From Nostocales cyanobacterium LEGE 12452 (lineage in GTDB: Bacteria; Cyanobacteriota; Cyanobacteriia; Cyanobacteriales; Nostocaceae): a DNA stretch of 64,000 nucleotides. Position numbers and translations under genes: made by a program. Of the stretch, positions 46,166 to 56,161 are shown in pieces. The notes beneath the pieces were generated by a model, which did no database searches, was not told the origin of the DNA, and saw only the letters and a program-made list of their open reading frames with translations. Each line of letters starts with the position of its first letter. Within the stretch, counting starts at the first letter, position 1. The DNA lies in NCBI GenBank assembly GCA_015206945.1, contig JADEXV010000007.1, forward strand, positions 1-64,000, written 5' to 3'.

Positions 46166-49100
46166 CTATTTGTTCTCTGCTTCATCTTCAAGCAAGATGG
46201 TATTGAGAAGATTCAATTCACTGGATGCCATAAAGTAGCGATCGCTAAAAACCGTTTCTAATTGTGTATAAATTCGTCGACCTGCTACAGCTACCCAAGG
46301 AAATTCTCGATACTGCGCCACCACAGGTATAATCAAGCCTTGAGGGTTTAGGGAGCGTCCTAAAGCATTTCTCCAAATTAGGGGGTCTTCTAATTCCTGT
46401 TGGCGAATGTTGTCTTCTGAGTGTTCATTCCAGAAATGCGGATAGTCTAGAGGTAAGCCAACAACTATGTTTTTAGTTCTTAACGCTTGAAGTGTTGAAT
46501 ATTCAAGAACAGATTCTTCCTGTTTCCGAATCAATAGCCTATGGAGTTCCTTCGCTGGACGTTTGAGCTTTGGTGGAAACTTGTTATCTTCGTAAATTCT
46601 TTGTAGTAGTGCTAAAAGATTACTGCTATTTTGTTGAATATAAGATTTCCATCCTTCAAAGCTAAATCTTTCCTCAGTTTGGCGATCGCTCCAATCTTCT
46701 ATCCAGAAAGGGCCAATACAAGTTAATCCATCTGGTATTTGTAATTCGTGGTTATCTAAAGATGGCAATAACCGACTCGACATCCTAGAAACAGTTTTCA
46801 CCAATGCTTCCAGGGTTTGGTAATTCGCATACGATTTAGCATTCCGATCTGATGCTTGTCCTGTCAAATTCAAGTGCTTAAAAATTTGTTCTGTTAATTT
46901 GGCTGCTTTGATCGCAATAGCTTTTGCTTCTTGAGAGTGATGATCGCGGATAAAAACTTTGGTTTCATGGAGGAAATCCAAAACCTCATCAGACATTAAT
47001 CTTAATAATTCCTCATCTCCAATTAAACCCACTGGAACAAATGCAATTCGCTTGTACTTGAGTCCAGCATCTCCTTTAATACGAGTGTGAATTGTAGAGC
47101 GCAGCATTACTAGCAAAGTCAATAAATCGCTTGACTGACGCAACCATAATCGTTCGCGGTCAATATCTTCTCCTTCAATGATGAAATCATTGATTAGCAT
47201 GACTAACCGTCTATCTTTGTAATCTCCAGAAACTTGCATTCCGGTTTCTGGATCTGTATACATTCCTCGACCCCGGTAAATTAATTGCGCGACTTCCATT
47301 AAAGCGGCTTCAATATTAAATCGGGGAATTACTGCAATAATGCAATCTGTTTTTGGGAAAGAAACACCTCTTGCTCCTGAAGAAGTCATCAAGAAAACTC
47401 GGATTTGATCGCGTCGTGGTTCTTTTACTAATTCCAATCGCTTATTAGCTGGTACGCTTTGATCCAAAACTGCTACCTGTCCCTTATTTACCAGAGCATC
47501 TTTACCACTGGTCAATTTCTCCTGCAAGTGACGTAAGAAAGCTTTGTCCTGAGCAAAGAAAATTAGCTGCTCCGCTCCCTGTTGCAACCCGCGTTCGATT
47601 TCCAAGTAGGCATTCATTAGCAACTGATCTTCTAATTGCTCTCGAATGGCTTGTCGAATTGTCTGTTTTGTTCCATCACTAGTTAATCCTGGTATAACGG
47701 GAGACAGCCTAATACTATAGTCAATATCGAGTTTTTTAGCGGGGTAACTATTTGTCATCACATGGAGCGTTGGGTGCTTTCTGGGGCCTACTTTGGTATA
47801 AGTGCCTGTCACCCGAAATGGTGCTTCACCTTGACTTTGACTAATTAGCACCTTGTCAGGGGCGCGATCGCCTGAACTTAAAAAACTATTCAACACAACC
47901 TCATTGCTCAGTGAGGCATCGGCAACAATCAGAACAATTCTAAACGGAGACGGTGTTGTTTCAAACGGATCAAGAAACTGCTGGTGCAACCATTCTGCTA
48001 ACTTATGGACAAAGGGCGCTCCTGCACCATCGCCCGCCAGTTCATCTACCATGACGATAATAGTGGGAATTCTGGCGGCAAATGCTAAACGTTCATTTCT
48101 TCCTGGCTTGGTATTAGCTGGCTTTGAAAACAATTTGCTGAGGGCATCAACTGTAGTTGATTCATTAAGCGTTCGATAACCTTGAATGGCAGCAGTCATA
48201 ACTAAGCGATTAACTCGCGGATTAGCTTCTAGCAATTTTCGAGCAGAGGTTGCTAAGGTACGTAATACGCCAGGGCGATGGGGAGATTCTACGCTATCTT
48301 CCCGTTCGTTGAGAGAACGTTTAGACCGAGTAGAGGCGACTACGTTGCAATCAATCTCCTGTTCTTGTTCTGGAGTGAGGAAAAGAATACTGCAATCAGG
48401 ATGGTTGAGGCTTTCAAAGCCATCGACAACAACAGCACTATCAACACGGCGAGGTTGAGAGCCATTTTGTTTAACTTGTTGCTCGTACCACTTAGGAGCT
48501 GAAACAATTAAATTGGCATTACTTGTGAGGGTCAATATCCCAGTAGTATTACCGTTGTTTCTGGCAATTTTGTCAGTAACATCCCGATTAATTACCACTC
48601 GTGGACTTAAATAAAGAAACAAAAAGCCCTGAGAACGTTGCTGAAGAAATTGCATCACAGCAGTCGTTTTACCAATCCCAGGATTTCCTTCCAAAGCGAT
48701 GACATTGATTCTACCTAGTTGAGCAGCATTCAGCCCTGCGATAACTGCTGCTTGGTGAACTTGTCGCAAAGGAATTTTTTCGTTGTGTGGATTTACCTGA
48801 TTCAGAGCTTGTTCGATTTGTGATTGAGGATTTTCGCCAAAAAAGTCAAATAATGCTTCGTTTTCCTCAACAGCAGCGATCGCATCAACCTTACTCACTT
48901 CATCCATTGGGTTGTAAAATCCTTTCACATTCTCCTGAAATAGAAAGTGAAGATGTCCTCCTGGAGTTGGGTTTTCAGCAAGACGCTTTGCTTGTGTTTT
49001 GAAATCAGAGGGTAGCGATCGCACTAGCTTATTGAACACCAAACGAATCTCTGTTTCAAGTTCATCGGGTGCATCATCGCTTAGTTTGCGAGCTTGGCGA

Positions 49101-50110
49101 TATGATTCTCCTAATGATTTCATCAGCTTGGCTCTGGGATCTGGTTCTGGTTCCACACCCAGAAAGTGAGCAGCAAGACTTTCAAGACCATTAGATGTTA
49201 CAGCGATCGCTCTACCACTACAACTTCCTTTTAAGCGCTGATACGAGTACAACAAACGAATCAAGCGATCGGTGTAAGATGATCCCTGACAGAGCTTGAA
49301 TAATGGTTTATCTTTACCACTAAATGCTGATAGATGACTTTCCAGCTTTGATGAAGGCAAAAACTCTTCACCCTCAACCTCTGCACAAACTCTAGAGAAG
49401 ACCCCTCGTGATTGGATGTAACGGTAATAACGATTCATTTCCTCTCGGTGGGAGGCTTCGGTTCTAAAATCTGCTAGTTTAATCGGTGCGTTATAAGAAA
49501 ATTCCAGACAAAGAATTAAGTTCTCAATTTTTTTGCGCTTGAGGTCTTTTGATTTAGAGAATAAACCTTTATCTGGTTTAGAAAGTATCAAATCCTCTGT
49601 TCGTCTATGGGAAACAGATTCGTCCGATAGCCATAAGATAAAATCGGCTCTTGCGGGTTGTCCTCGGTTTACTAAGTTCTCGTCTGGTTGTCCTAGTAAA
49701 TTGAAAGCTGCTTGAAATGCTTTTGCTGTCTCTTCTTTTTCCTCATCCCGTTGCATTTCCTGTGTTGGCAATGTCAACGGACACCAAATTGCTTCCAACT
49801 TTGGTTTGCGAATTCCACTGTGTTTGAGACACTCTCGCATTGTTGTCCAACCTAAACCATAGCCGAGTACTAGCAGATGACGCAGCATCGTCTCTACCCA
49901 TTCTTTTGTATTCGGATCTGTCAGCTTGAATGCTTTTACGAGTTGGTGGTAGACATCTGCATTCTTGTGAGATTGCCAAGGTTGCAGAACTGGATGATTA
50001 TCCAAGACCAACTTTTGCTGAATTAAGTGTTGCAGAACACCGCGTTTGACAGCAATTTCAAATACCTGCCCCCAAATGGAAGCCTGTTCTAAAAAAGACA
50101 AATCCATCAC
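46166..50110 (-). CDS. Very large P-loop/helicase-like protein with nuclease-like N-terminal region
   Basis: A 1314-residue protein not assignable as a whole. Residues ~150-210 contain RADFILWLSD and ILCLEFSYNA, whose D...ExS spacing resembles a PD-(D/E)xK nuclease core with serine replacing lysine. Residues ~465-485 have Walker A ALEGNPGIGKTTAV, then FLFLYLSPRVVINRD; ~690 has a Walker B-like IIVMVDELAGDG; a second RecA-like lobe shows LIFFAQDKAFLRHLQEKL, MTSSGARGVSFPKTD (~915) and VAQLIYRGRG (~947, like motif VI). The ~360 C-terminal residues are unassigned. It overlaps by four bases the 1059-residue gene upstream, so the two are translationally coupled. I infer an ATP-driven nucleic-acid translocase or helicase, perhaps with nuclease activity. 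The motif calls are by eye. Confidence 0.75.
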   Translation of the reverse strand: MMDLSFLEQASIWGQVFEIAVKRGVLQHLIQQKLVLDNHPVLQPWQSHKNADVYHQLVKAFKLTDPNTKEWVETMLRHLLVLGYGLGWTTMRECLKHSGIRKPKLEAIWCPLTLPTQEMQRDEEKEETAKAFQAAFNLLGQPDENLVNRGQPARADFILWLSDESVSHRRTEDLILSKPDKGLFSKSKDLKRKKIENLILCLEFSYNAPIKLADFRTEASHREEMNRYYRYIQSRGVFSRVCAEVEGEEFLPSSKLESHLSAFSGKDKPLFKLCQGSSYTDRLIRLLYSYQRLKGSCSGRAIAVTSNGLESLAAHFLGVEPEPDPRAKLMKSLGESYRQARKLSDDAPDELETEIRLVFNKLVRSLPSDFKTQAKRLAENPTPGGHLHFLFQENVKGFYNPMDEVSKVDAIAAVEENEALFDFFGENPQSQIEQALNQVNPHNEKIPLRQVHQAAVIAGLNAAQLGRINVIALEGNPGIGKTTAVMQFLQQRSQGFLFLYLSPRVVINRDVTDKIARNNGNTTGILTLTSNANLIVSAPKWYEQQVKQNGSQPRRVDSAVVVDGFESLNHPDCSILFLTPEQEQEIDCNVVASTRSKRSLNEREDSVESPHRPGVLRTLATSARKLLEANPRVNRLVMTAAIQGYRTLNESTTVDALSKLFSKPANTKPGRNERLAFAARIPTIIVMVDELAGDGAGAPFVHKLAEWLHQQFLDPFETTPSPFRIVLIVADASLSNEVVLNSFLSSGDRAPDKVLISQSQGEAPFRVTGTYTKVGPRKHPTLHVMTNSYPAKKLDIDYSIRLSPVIPGLTSDGTKQTIRQAIREQLEDQLLMNAYLEIERGLQQGAEQLIFFAQDKAFLRHLQEKLTSGKDALVNKGQVAVLDQSVPANKRLELVKEPRRDQIRVFLMTSSGARGVSFPKTDCIIAVIPRFNIEAALMEVAQLIYRGRGMYTDPETGMQVSGDYKDRRLVMLINDFIIEGEDIDRERLWLRQSSDLLTLLVMLRSTIHTRIKGDAGLKYKRIAFVPVGLIGDEELLRLMSDEVLDFLHETKVFIRDHHSQEAKAIAIKAAKLTEQIFKHLNLTGQASDRNAKSYANYQTLEALVKTVSRMSSRLLPSLDNHELQIPDGLTCIGPFWIEDWSDRQTEERFSFEGWKSYIQQNSSNLLALLQRIYEDNKFPPKLKRPAKELHRLLIRKQEESVLEYSTLQALRTKNIVVGLPLDYPHFWNEHSEDNIRQQELEDPLIWRNALGRSLNPQGLIIPVVAQYREFPWVAVAGRRIYTQLETVFSDRYFMASSELNLLNTILLEDEAENK

Positions 50111-53100
50111 TTCCTCCGGTGCAGAACTTGAGAAACATGGGTAAGTAAGGCAGGATAATTGAGTAAGACCTGTCCTTTGCGACGATTATGTAAAACTTTC
50201 ACCTCCCCAGCTCCTTCAACTGTAGTGGGTGAAATCCAGCTGAAGGGGTCAAGGACTGGAATAAGTTGACCTTTTTCAGCTTCGATAAAATGCAATCCCC
50301 GAAGTACAGCTATTAAACAGGGATGAATAGGAGAATTATGTTCTGGATTTATCAAATGTTGACGAGCGCGTTCAGTCCAGTTGATATCGCGGACTTGCCC
50401 ATCTGATACTAAGAAATAGATGCAAAAACCAGACTGTGGGCGCTGTGTTTCTTGAACAGCAAAAAGTGTGGCAAAAGTATAAACGGGAATCAAATCACGA
50501 AAATATTCGCCGGTAACGGAGCGTTGGAAATACGTATGGTCTCTAGCTTGTAAAATTTCAAATGCCGCCTCATTATAACCGCGTTTTTGCAAGCGGGTGG
50601 CAGGAAATACATCCCGCACCATTGAGTAAATATTGAGATCGGGAAAAGTTTCAAAAACTTGTTCTAAAAATTCTTTAGGTATCAAAGAAGAATTGTAATC
50701 TGCGGCTCGATTAATTCGGCGATCGCCATAGGCATGAGCCAATAAAATAATGTGCTGACAGCCTTGGCTTTCTAGGTAACTAATTTCTTCTTGGAGTAAG
50801 CGTTGCTTTTTCAACCCTTTTGAAGAATCCAGCACATCAGACTTCATCCGTTCTCTCTTCAGTTCATAACCTAAAAATGGTTGATTAACTGCTGTCGCAA
50901 CATAACTTTGAGTCAGAAAAAGATATCCTTTTTCACCTTTATCCAGAAAAGTTTCTTCATCACAAGGACGGCTGGCATAGGAAATTAAACCAATCTTGGG
51001 TGCTGAATGAGCGCTTGGGGTGCTGATGAAGAGTGGAAATGCACTCAACAAAGCATTAAAAGTGCCAGATTTAGTAAATTTTGCCTTTTGGTCTTGTTGA
51101 GCAATATTTTCCAGAGTCAGCCCTTGCATTCTGATAGGAGTATCTTCAGCCAGTATTGCTTCTAAAGTTTGGGCTGCTGCATATATATAAGCATCACCGC
51201 TACTGTCATCGCTTTGTTTGCCAAATTCTTGCAGCCTCAGCATTAAAGTTGTGAAATCAACCGATTTGCCGTTATCACCTTGTTGCAATCGTTTGATGAT
51301 ACGCCACAAACAGCAGTAAACTAGCACAGCAAAAGCAGTAACTACGGCTGCATGATACTGCTTACTTTCCTCAGAACCTTTTTTATCTGCTTGCCTTTGT
51401 ACGGTGTTGACATCGTATTCCACGATAATTGCGGCTGATAATACCCATCCTGCTGCCTTAGAAGCATTTGTCGAATATTCATAAGTCCATTGACGGTTTT
51501 GATCTTTGCGAAAAGAACGAGGAACCCAACAAATTTGCAGGAGTCGCTCTGGTAATGAACGTTTTGCCTGCAATTTACTTGCTGCGCCTTGAGTTGTTAA
51601 GTCATATTCCGAAAGCTCGGCAGTAACTTTAACCGAGAACAGCAATCCTAATGTGTCTGGTTGCTCGCAAATTTCAATATGTTTGAACCATTCCACCTGT
51701 TCGCGGGAACTTTGTTGTGACCCCACAAGTAAATCTCTTACGCCTTCTTCTGCTCCTATTAGCCGCGTCCACTCAAAGATGCCTCTTTTCACACAGATAA
51801 ACTGTTGGGAGGAACGATGCTGAACTTGAGAAATTACTTTTTGACTCTTGTCACGGACTACGTTCATTAGTGCCGTTGCAATGGAATTCATTACTTTGGC
51901 ACGTTCCCGTAATTCCTGTAAAGTTTGGCTAATAGCTGCCTGTTTGCCCGATTTCAGAGTTTCGATAAGTTGAACTACTTTATTTGTTAGTGATTCTGGA
52001 GTTAGCGATTCTTCAGCATCTTTGGGAACAACAATGTCTAAAAAGATAAGTTCAGCTAAACGACGACAGATCAACCAAGGTTTTTGTAGGGAAGATTGAT
52101 CGTTACTTAGTAAGGCTTCTGCAATTTGATCCAGTCGCGCTTCAAAAGCGCGTTTGCCCAATTCTGGATTTTCTCCATTGACTCGAAAACGATAGCTTAC
52201 CTCACGGTCAACTTGATTTTTAGTCTTTTGCTCGAAGATTTGGGTTTTCCACTCAGGCCAAACAGGTAAACAAGAATAGAATATTACTTTGCTGAGTTCA
52301 TCTGACAAATCAAATTCCACAGCACTACCAAAATGAGCAGTTAAATCAACGGTATAGCCATGTTCTTTAGAGGATGTAACCAAAATGAGTACTCGATTGA
52401 CATATTCTGCCAAAAGTTTGTACTCTAGTTGATCTTTTGAGCGGGCATTATCTGCGATCGCTTCCATAATCCGAAAAGTAATAGTCAATCGGACTCTAGA
52501 CAAGGCTTCATCGTCTAAAAAGTTCAAAAAACGCTGGATTTGGCTATATTCTCTGTCTTTTTCTGCTTCCAAAGTTGCGATCGCTGAATCAATATCATCT
52601 TCATCGCAGTCATACTGATTTTCCAAATGCTCGGTAACTGCACTACACATTTGCTCAAAATAATCAGTTCCTTCTACTCGTTCACGCGCAGAAATAACTT
52701 TGGCAACAACTTTGTCAGACTTGCTAGGCTTGGTATCTCCTGCTTGAAATTTTATCGGTACGAGGTTAGCAGTATTGGTTAGATTCTGAAACTGAGTACC
52801 TGCACGTATAGCAAGTTGTTTGAGTTGCTTATCAGCATCATCTAACAGCAATGTCAATAATGAAGTATCAGAAGGTAATGCAGTATCTAATGCTTGGTCG
52901 ATAGCAGCAATTAATTTGTCTATTGCACCGGGTAACTTTGTTGCATTGCCATCACTCAAACAGCCACCAATGCGTGACCTATTCCCGAATGCTGGCATTG
53001 GCAAGTTTTGAATAAACCCACTGCCTCTAGCTGGGTTGAGAGCTTCTTGGAAGTCAGGCTGTGTAAAGAACCGACGCAGAACGGCTGAAGTATTTATTCT

Positions 53101-53286
53101 CAGGCGTTTATTTTGTTTGTTATCAAATTCAAATAGCGGCATCCCTTTAGGGTTTGGCTGGTCAGTATTTGCCTGATTACTGCTGGGAGGAATAGCTTTA
53201 GTGAGTAATTCTATGGGTGTAGCGAGATCAATAGACGGCTTCGGAGACCGTGCATCAACTTGAGCGCCAGTTTCTTTTGGAGGCAT
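50107..53286 (-). CDS. Unrecognised 1059-residue partner of the helicase-like protein
   Basis: No family recognised. The N-terminal ~70 residues are low-complexity. Residues ~150-650 are mostly helical and acidic (YDCDEDDIDSAIATLEAEKD), with a hydrophobic helix AAVVTAFAVLVYCCLWRII near 650. The C-terminal ~300 residues are an alternating alpha/beta region: strands IGLISYASRP (~769), YLFLTQSYVA, HIILLAHAYGDR (~849), LNIYSMVRDVFPATR and CIYFLVSDGQ (~960), ending NYPALLTHVSQVLHRRK. That strand order loosely recalls an RNase H/PIWI-type fold without its usual acidic residues. First gene of a two-gene operon; its stop overlaps the ATG of the helicase gene. The 470 bases upstream are very AT-rich and should hold the promoter. 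Function unknown. Confidence 0.75.
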   Translation of the reverse strand: MPPKETGAQVDARSPKPSIDLATPIELLTKAIPPSSNQANTDQPNPKGMPLFEFDNKQNKRLRINTSAVLRRFFTQPDFQEALNPARGSGFIQNLPMPAFGNRSRIGGCLSDGNATKLPGAIDKLIAAIDQALDTALPSDTSLLTLLLDDADKQLKQLAIRAGTQFQNLTNTANLVPIKFQAGDTKPSKSDKVVAKVISARERVEGTDYFEQMCSAVTEHLENQYDCDEDDIDSAIATLEAEKDREYSQIQRFLNFLDDEALSRVRLTITFRIMEAIADNARSKDQLEYKLLAEYVNRVLILVTSSKEHGYTVDLTAHFGSAVEFDLSDELSKVIFYSCLPVWPEWKTQIFEQKTKNQVDREVSYRFRVNGENPELGKRAFEARLDQIAEALLSNDQSSLQKPWLICRRLAELIFLDIVVPKDAEESLTPESLTNKVVQLIETLKSGKQAAISQTLQELRERAKVMNSIATALMNVVRDKSQKVISQVQHRSSQQFICVKRGIFEWTRLIGAEEGVRDLLVGSQQSSREQVEWFKHIEICEQPDTLGLLFSVKVTAELSEYDLTTQGAASKLQAKRSLPERLLQICWVPRSFRKDQNRQWTYEYSTNASKAAGWVLSAAIIVEYDVNTVQRQADKKGSEESKQYHAAVVTAFAVLVYCCLWRIIKRLQQGDNGKSVDFTTLMLRLQEFGKQSDDSSGDAYIYAAAQTLEAILAEDTPIRMQGLTLENIAQQDQKAKFTKSGTFNALLSAFPLFISTPSAHSAPKIGLISYASRPCDEETFLDKGEKGYLFLTQSYVATAVNQPFLGYELKRERMKSDVLDSSKGLKKQRLLQEEISYLESQGCQHIILLAHAYGDRRINRAADYNSSLIPKEFLEQVFETFPDLNIYSMVRDVFPATRLQKRGYNEAAFEILQARDHTYFQRSVTGEYFRDLIPVYTFATLFAVQETQRPQSGFCIYFLVSDGQVRDINWTERARQHLINPEHNSPIHPCLIAVLRGLHFIEAEKGQLIPVLDPFSWISPTTVEGAGEVKVLHNRRKGQVLLNYPALLTHVSQVLHRRK

Positions 53287-53755
53287 ATTTTTTTCTTAAT
53301 TTTCAGTCTTATGACTGCTTCATCTGCTGTAACTTCACAGTCTCAGCAAATGGACTCTATATTTTTATCTATCTTAAATGTGTCTAATCTGTCAAGATAG
53401 TTGTATTTTACGTTTATAATATTTTTGTTAATAACTATTACACAGCTAATTAAGTTCTATGTTTATGTATTTTCTTAAACAAGAAAATTAATCCATATTA
53501 ATTATTCTAAAAATCTCCATTTATAAAGTTAATTTAACTTTTTATTTTTTTTTGCAAATTAAAATAAATAAGAAAATCTTGAATAATAAACTAATTTAAT
53601 CGGCATTGAAGAGAAGTGCTATTTTACCAAGCAATACTACTAAGTTTGTTTCTTGAAAACTAAGAATTTATTCTTGTTTTAGTAGCATTCAATTCAGGAT
53701 CTCAATTGTTTTCCCATTAGCAATACTTTAGACTCTTTTGATTCCTAATTAAACT
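53287..53755. other. Very AT-rich intergenic region upstream of the two-gene operon
   Basis: Contains long T and A tracts (TTTATTTTTTTTTGCAAATT near 53552) and no recognised gene, repeat or RNA. It must carry the promoter of the minus-strand operon. The Uma2 gene on the same strand ends at its right side. The unusually low GC compared with the neighbouring coding DNA is typical for the edge of acquired modules, but this alone proves nothing. Confidence 0.4.
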
Positions 53756-54331
53756 TTAGGGTAATCCAGCGCGTTGAAAGATTGTGTGAGGGGTAATTTC
53801 CAATTCTAGTAGTAAATCATCAGTAATGACTTGATGAGAACGATAAGTAATCGGCAAGGAAGATGGCGCAAATACAGTTACAGTTCTAGCTTTTGTATCA
53901 ACCACCCAAACACGAGAAACGCCAGCTTTCAGATAATCAGTCGCTTTTTCGGCAATTTCACCAAAAGTCTGACCGGGTGAAATGATTTCGATAACTAATT
54001 CAGGTGCGACAGGACAAGCTTCATCTAATAGCCAATCAGCAGGAAGACGGTTATGAGAAATATAGGTCAGATCCGCTACAGGCATCCAATCTTGTTGATT
54101 TCGTGTTAGTTTAATTGCCCATTCAATCACAACTCGACCTTTTGCTTGTGCCCATGCAGACAATAGTATAAATAAAGCACCAGTAGTCGAGCCATGAAAA
54201 AATTTTGGTGACATTTCATTATCTTTATACTTGGGTACAGCTTCACCGTTAACAAACTCGTATGTAATATCTCCTTCGGGAAGTGCGAGAAATTCTTCTA
54301 GGGTTAGGCGTTGATTAGAAGACTGAACCAT
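53756..54331 (-). CDS. Uma2 family (DUF820) endonuclease
   Basis: A 191-residue protein of the large cyanobacterial Uma2 family with a PD-(D/E)xK-like fold. The N-terminus RLTLEEFLALPEGDITYEFV, then NGEAVPK, the core PELVIEIISPGQTFGEIAEK, TDYLKAGVSRVWVVD and TRTVTVF-like ARTVTVFAPS are all present. The acidic and lysine positions in VIEIISPG and EKATDY suggest an intact site. Biological role is unsettled; members are multicopy and may be mobile. It lies upstream of the two-gene operon on the same strand but is separated by 470 bases, so a common transcript is uncertain. A truncated relative is at 34377. Confidence 0.9.
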   Translation of the reverse strand: MVQSSNQRLTLEEFLALPEGDITYEFVNGEAVPKYKDNEMSPKFFHGSTTGALFILLSAWAQAKGRVVIEWAIKLTRNQQDWMPVADLTYISHNRLPADWLLDEACPVAPELVIEIISPGQTFGEIAEKATDYLKAGVSRVWVVDTKARTVTVFAPSSLPITYRSHQVITDDLLLELEITPHTIFQRAGLP

Positions 54332-54558
54332 AGATGTTATGTGGGTAAAAGATCCTTACTTTTAGTTTAGGCGATTGCAAATATCAGAGACTAACCTATT
54401 TAGTCCTTATTTCCAGCATTTTCAACAGTGCTGACTCTAAGAGATGTAACCATATAAATTACACAAGTCAATATTATTCCTTATGGTCTTGAAGTGAACC
54501 AAGGCTTATGCAAAACTTGAGATCCTTCGCTTCTAGCCAACTTTTAAGGAATTAATCA

Positions 54559-56079
54559 ATGGCGCGTCTAGCCCTGCTGAGTGTATCTAACAAAACTGGT
54601 ATAATTGACCTAGCCCGTAACTTAGTTGAAGAATTTGACTTTGATTTAATCAGCAGTGGGGGAACAGCCCAAGCACTCAAAGATGCGGGACTCCCAGTTA
54701 CTAAAGTTGCAGATTACACAGGTTCACCAGAAATTTTAGGTGGTCGAGTCAAAACGCTACATCCCCGAATTCACGGCGGGATTTTGGCGCGGCGAGATGT
54801 TCCCCAAGATATTACAGATTTAGAAAATAACCAAATTCGCCCGATTGATTTAGTGGTGGTGAATCTTTATCCTTTTGAGGAAACGATCGCTAAACCAGGG
54901 GTAACATTATTAGAAGCTGTTGAACAGATTGATATTGGTGGCCCGGCTATGCTACGGGCATCATCGAAAAACTTTGCTCATCTCACTGTATTATGCGATC
55001 CAGCACAGTATGACGAGTATTTGCAGGAATTGCGCCAAAATAACGGCGTAGCATCCCTAGAATTTCGGCAAAAGGCGGCATTAAAAGGATTTTCGCACAC
55101 TGCTAGTTACGATCAAGCGATCGCTTCTTACCTCGCAGAAGTACAGCAGTACACCCTTAGCGGTGCACAATTGCAATCTCTGCGTTACGGTGAAAATCCA
55201 CATCAACCCGCTACCTGGTATCAAACTGGCACTACTCCAACGGGATGGGCAGCCGCGACGAAACTGCAAGGTAAAGAACTTAGTTACAATAACTTAGTTG
55301 ATTTAGAAGCAGCACGCCGAATCATTGCTGAATTCACTGATACCCCAGCAGCAACGATTATCAAACATACAAATCCCTGTGGTACAGCATTGGGAAGTAA
55401 CATTTCTGAAGCGTACCAAAAAGCTTTTAATGCTGATTCTACTTCTGCCTTTGGTGGAATTGTCGCACTCAACCGTCCGATTGATGCGGCTACGGCTAGC
55501 GAATTAACCAAAACATTTTTAGAATGCGTGGTTGCACCAAGTTGTGATGCGGAAGCTCAAGAAATCCTGGCTAAGAAATCTAACGTGCGGGTTTTGACTC
55601 TAGCTGATTTGAGCAGTGGCCCTAAAGATACAGTGAAAGCGATCGCAGGTGGTTTTCTTGTCCAAGCTAGCGATGATATAATTGCTGATACCAGTCAATG
55701 GCAAATAGTTACCGAACGTCAACCTACCGACAGCGAATTAGCCGAATTGCTGTTTGCGTGGAAAGTTTGCAAACACGTTAAATCGAATGCCATTGTTGTG
55801 ACAAGCGATCGCACTACACTAGGAGTAGGCGCTGGTCAAATGAACCGTGTCGGATCAGTTAAAATTGCTCTAGAACAAGCTGGAGAAAAAGCCAAAGGTG
55901 CAACTCTCGCCAGCGATGGATTTTTCCCCTTTGATGATTCAGTCAAAACAGCCGCAGCAGCAGGAATTACAGCCATTGTCCAACCAGGGGGAAGTTTGCG
56001 CGATAAAGATTCAATCAAAGCTGCTAACGAACTGGGTTTGCTGATGGTTTTAACTGGTGTACGTCACTTTTTACACTAA
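54559..56079 (+). CDS. purH: Bifunctional AICAR transformylase/IMP cyclohydrolase
   Basis: A 506-residue enzyme catalysing the last two steps of IMP synthesis. The N-terminal IMP cyclohydrolase domain (MGS-like, ~1-190) has SVSNKTGIIDLARNLVEEFD, LISSGGTAQALKDAG, VKTLHPRIHGGIL. The C-terminal formyltransferase domain (~200-506) has LRYGENPHQPATWY, KHTNPCGTA with the catalytic histidine, SAFGGIVALNRPID and KSNAIVVTSD. Full length and all motifs intact. It is followed by two small-RNA candidates, the first of whose promoters begins about 50 bases after the stop. Confidence 0.97.
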   Translation: MARLALLSVSNKTGIIDLARNLVEEFDFDLISSGGTAQALKDAGLPVTKVADYTGSPEILGGRVKTLHPRIHGGILARRDVPQDITDLENNQIRPIDLVVVNLYPFEETIAKPGVTLLEAVEQIDIGGPAMLRASSKNFAHLTVLCDPAQYDEYLQELRQNNGVASLEFRQKAALKGFSHTASYDQAIASYLAEVQQYTLSGAQLQSLRYGENPHQPATWYQTGTTPTGWAAATKLQGKELSYNNLVDLEAARRIIAEFTDTPAATIIKHTNPCGTALGSNISEAYQKAFNADSTSAFGGIVALNRPIDAATASELTKTFLECVVAPSCDAEAQEILAKKSNVRVLTLADLSSGPKDTVKAIAGGFLVQASDDIIADTSQWQIVTERQPTDSELAELLFAWKVCKHVKSNAIVVTSDRTTLGVGAGQMNRVGSVKIALEQAGEKAKGATLASDGFFPFDDSVKTAAAAGITAIVQPGGSLRDKDSIKAANELGLLMVLTGVRHFLH

Positions 56080-56126
56080 ATTATTGACTGTAAGGTGTGC
56101 AGTTTACAAAGTGTCACATAATTTAC

Positions 56127-56155
56127 TTGCTTTTGGGTTGGACTAGTGATATATT
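56127..56155 (+). promoter_or_regulatory. Promoter of small RNA copy 1
   Basis: TTGCTT and TATATT are separated by exactly 17 bases, with the predicted start seven bases later at G56162. A further shared word TGTCAC lies upstream (56113). The same arrangement is repeated in copy 2. Confidence 0.7.
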
Positions 56156-56161
56156 TTAGTC

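Noticed and set aside
50700-50780. Possible CHAT/caspase-type protease in the 1059-residue protein (HIILLAHAYGDR)
   Set aside because: The histidine is not followed by the expected HG motif and no catalytic cysteine region was found at the proper distance.
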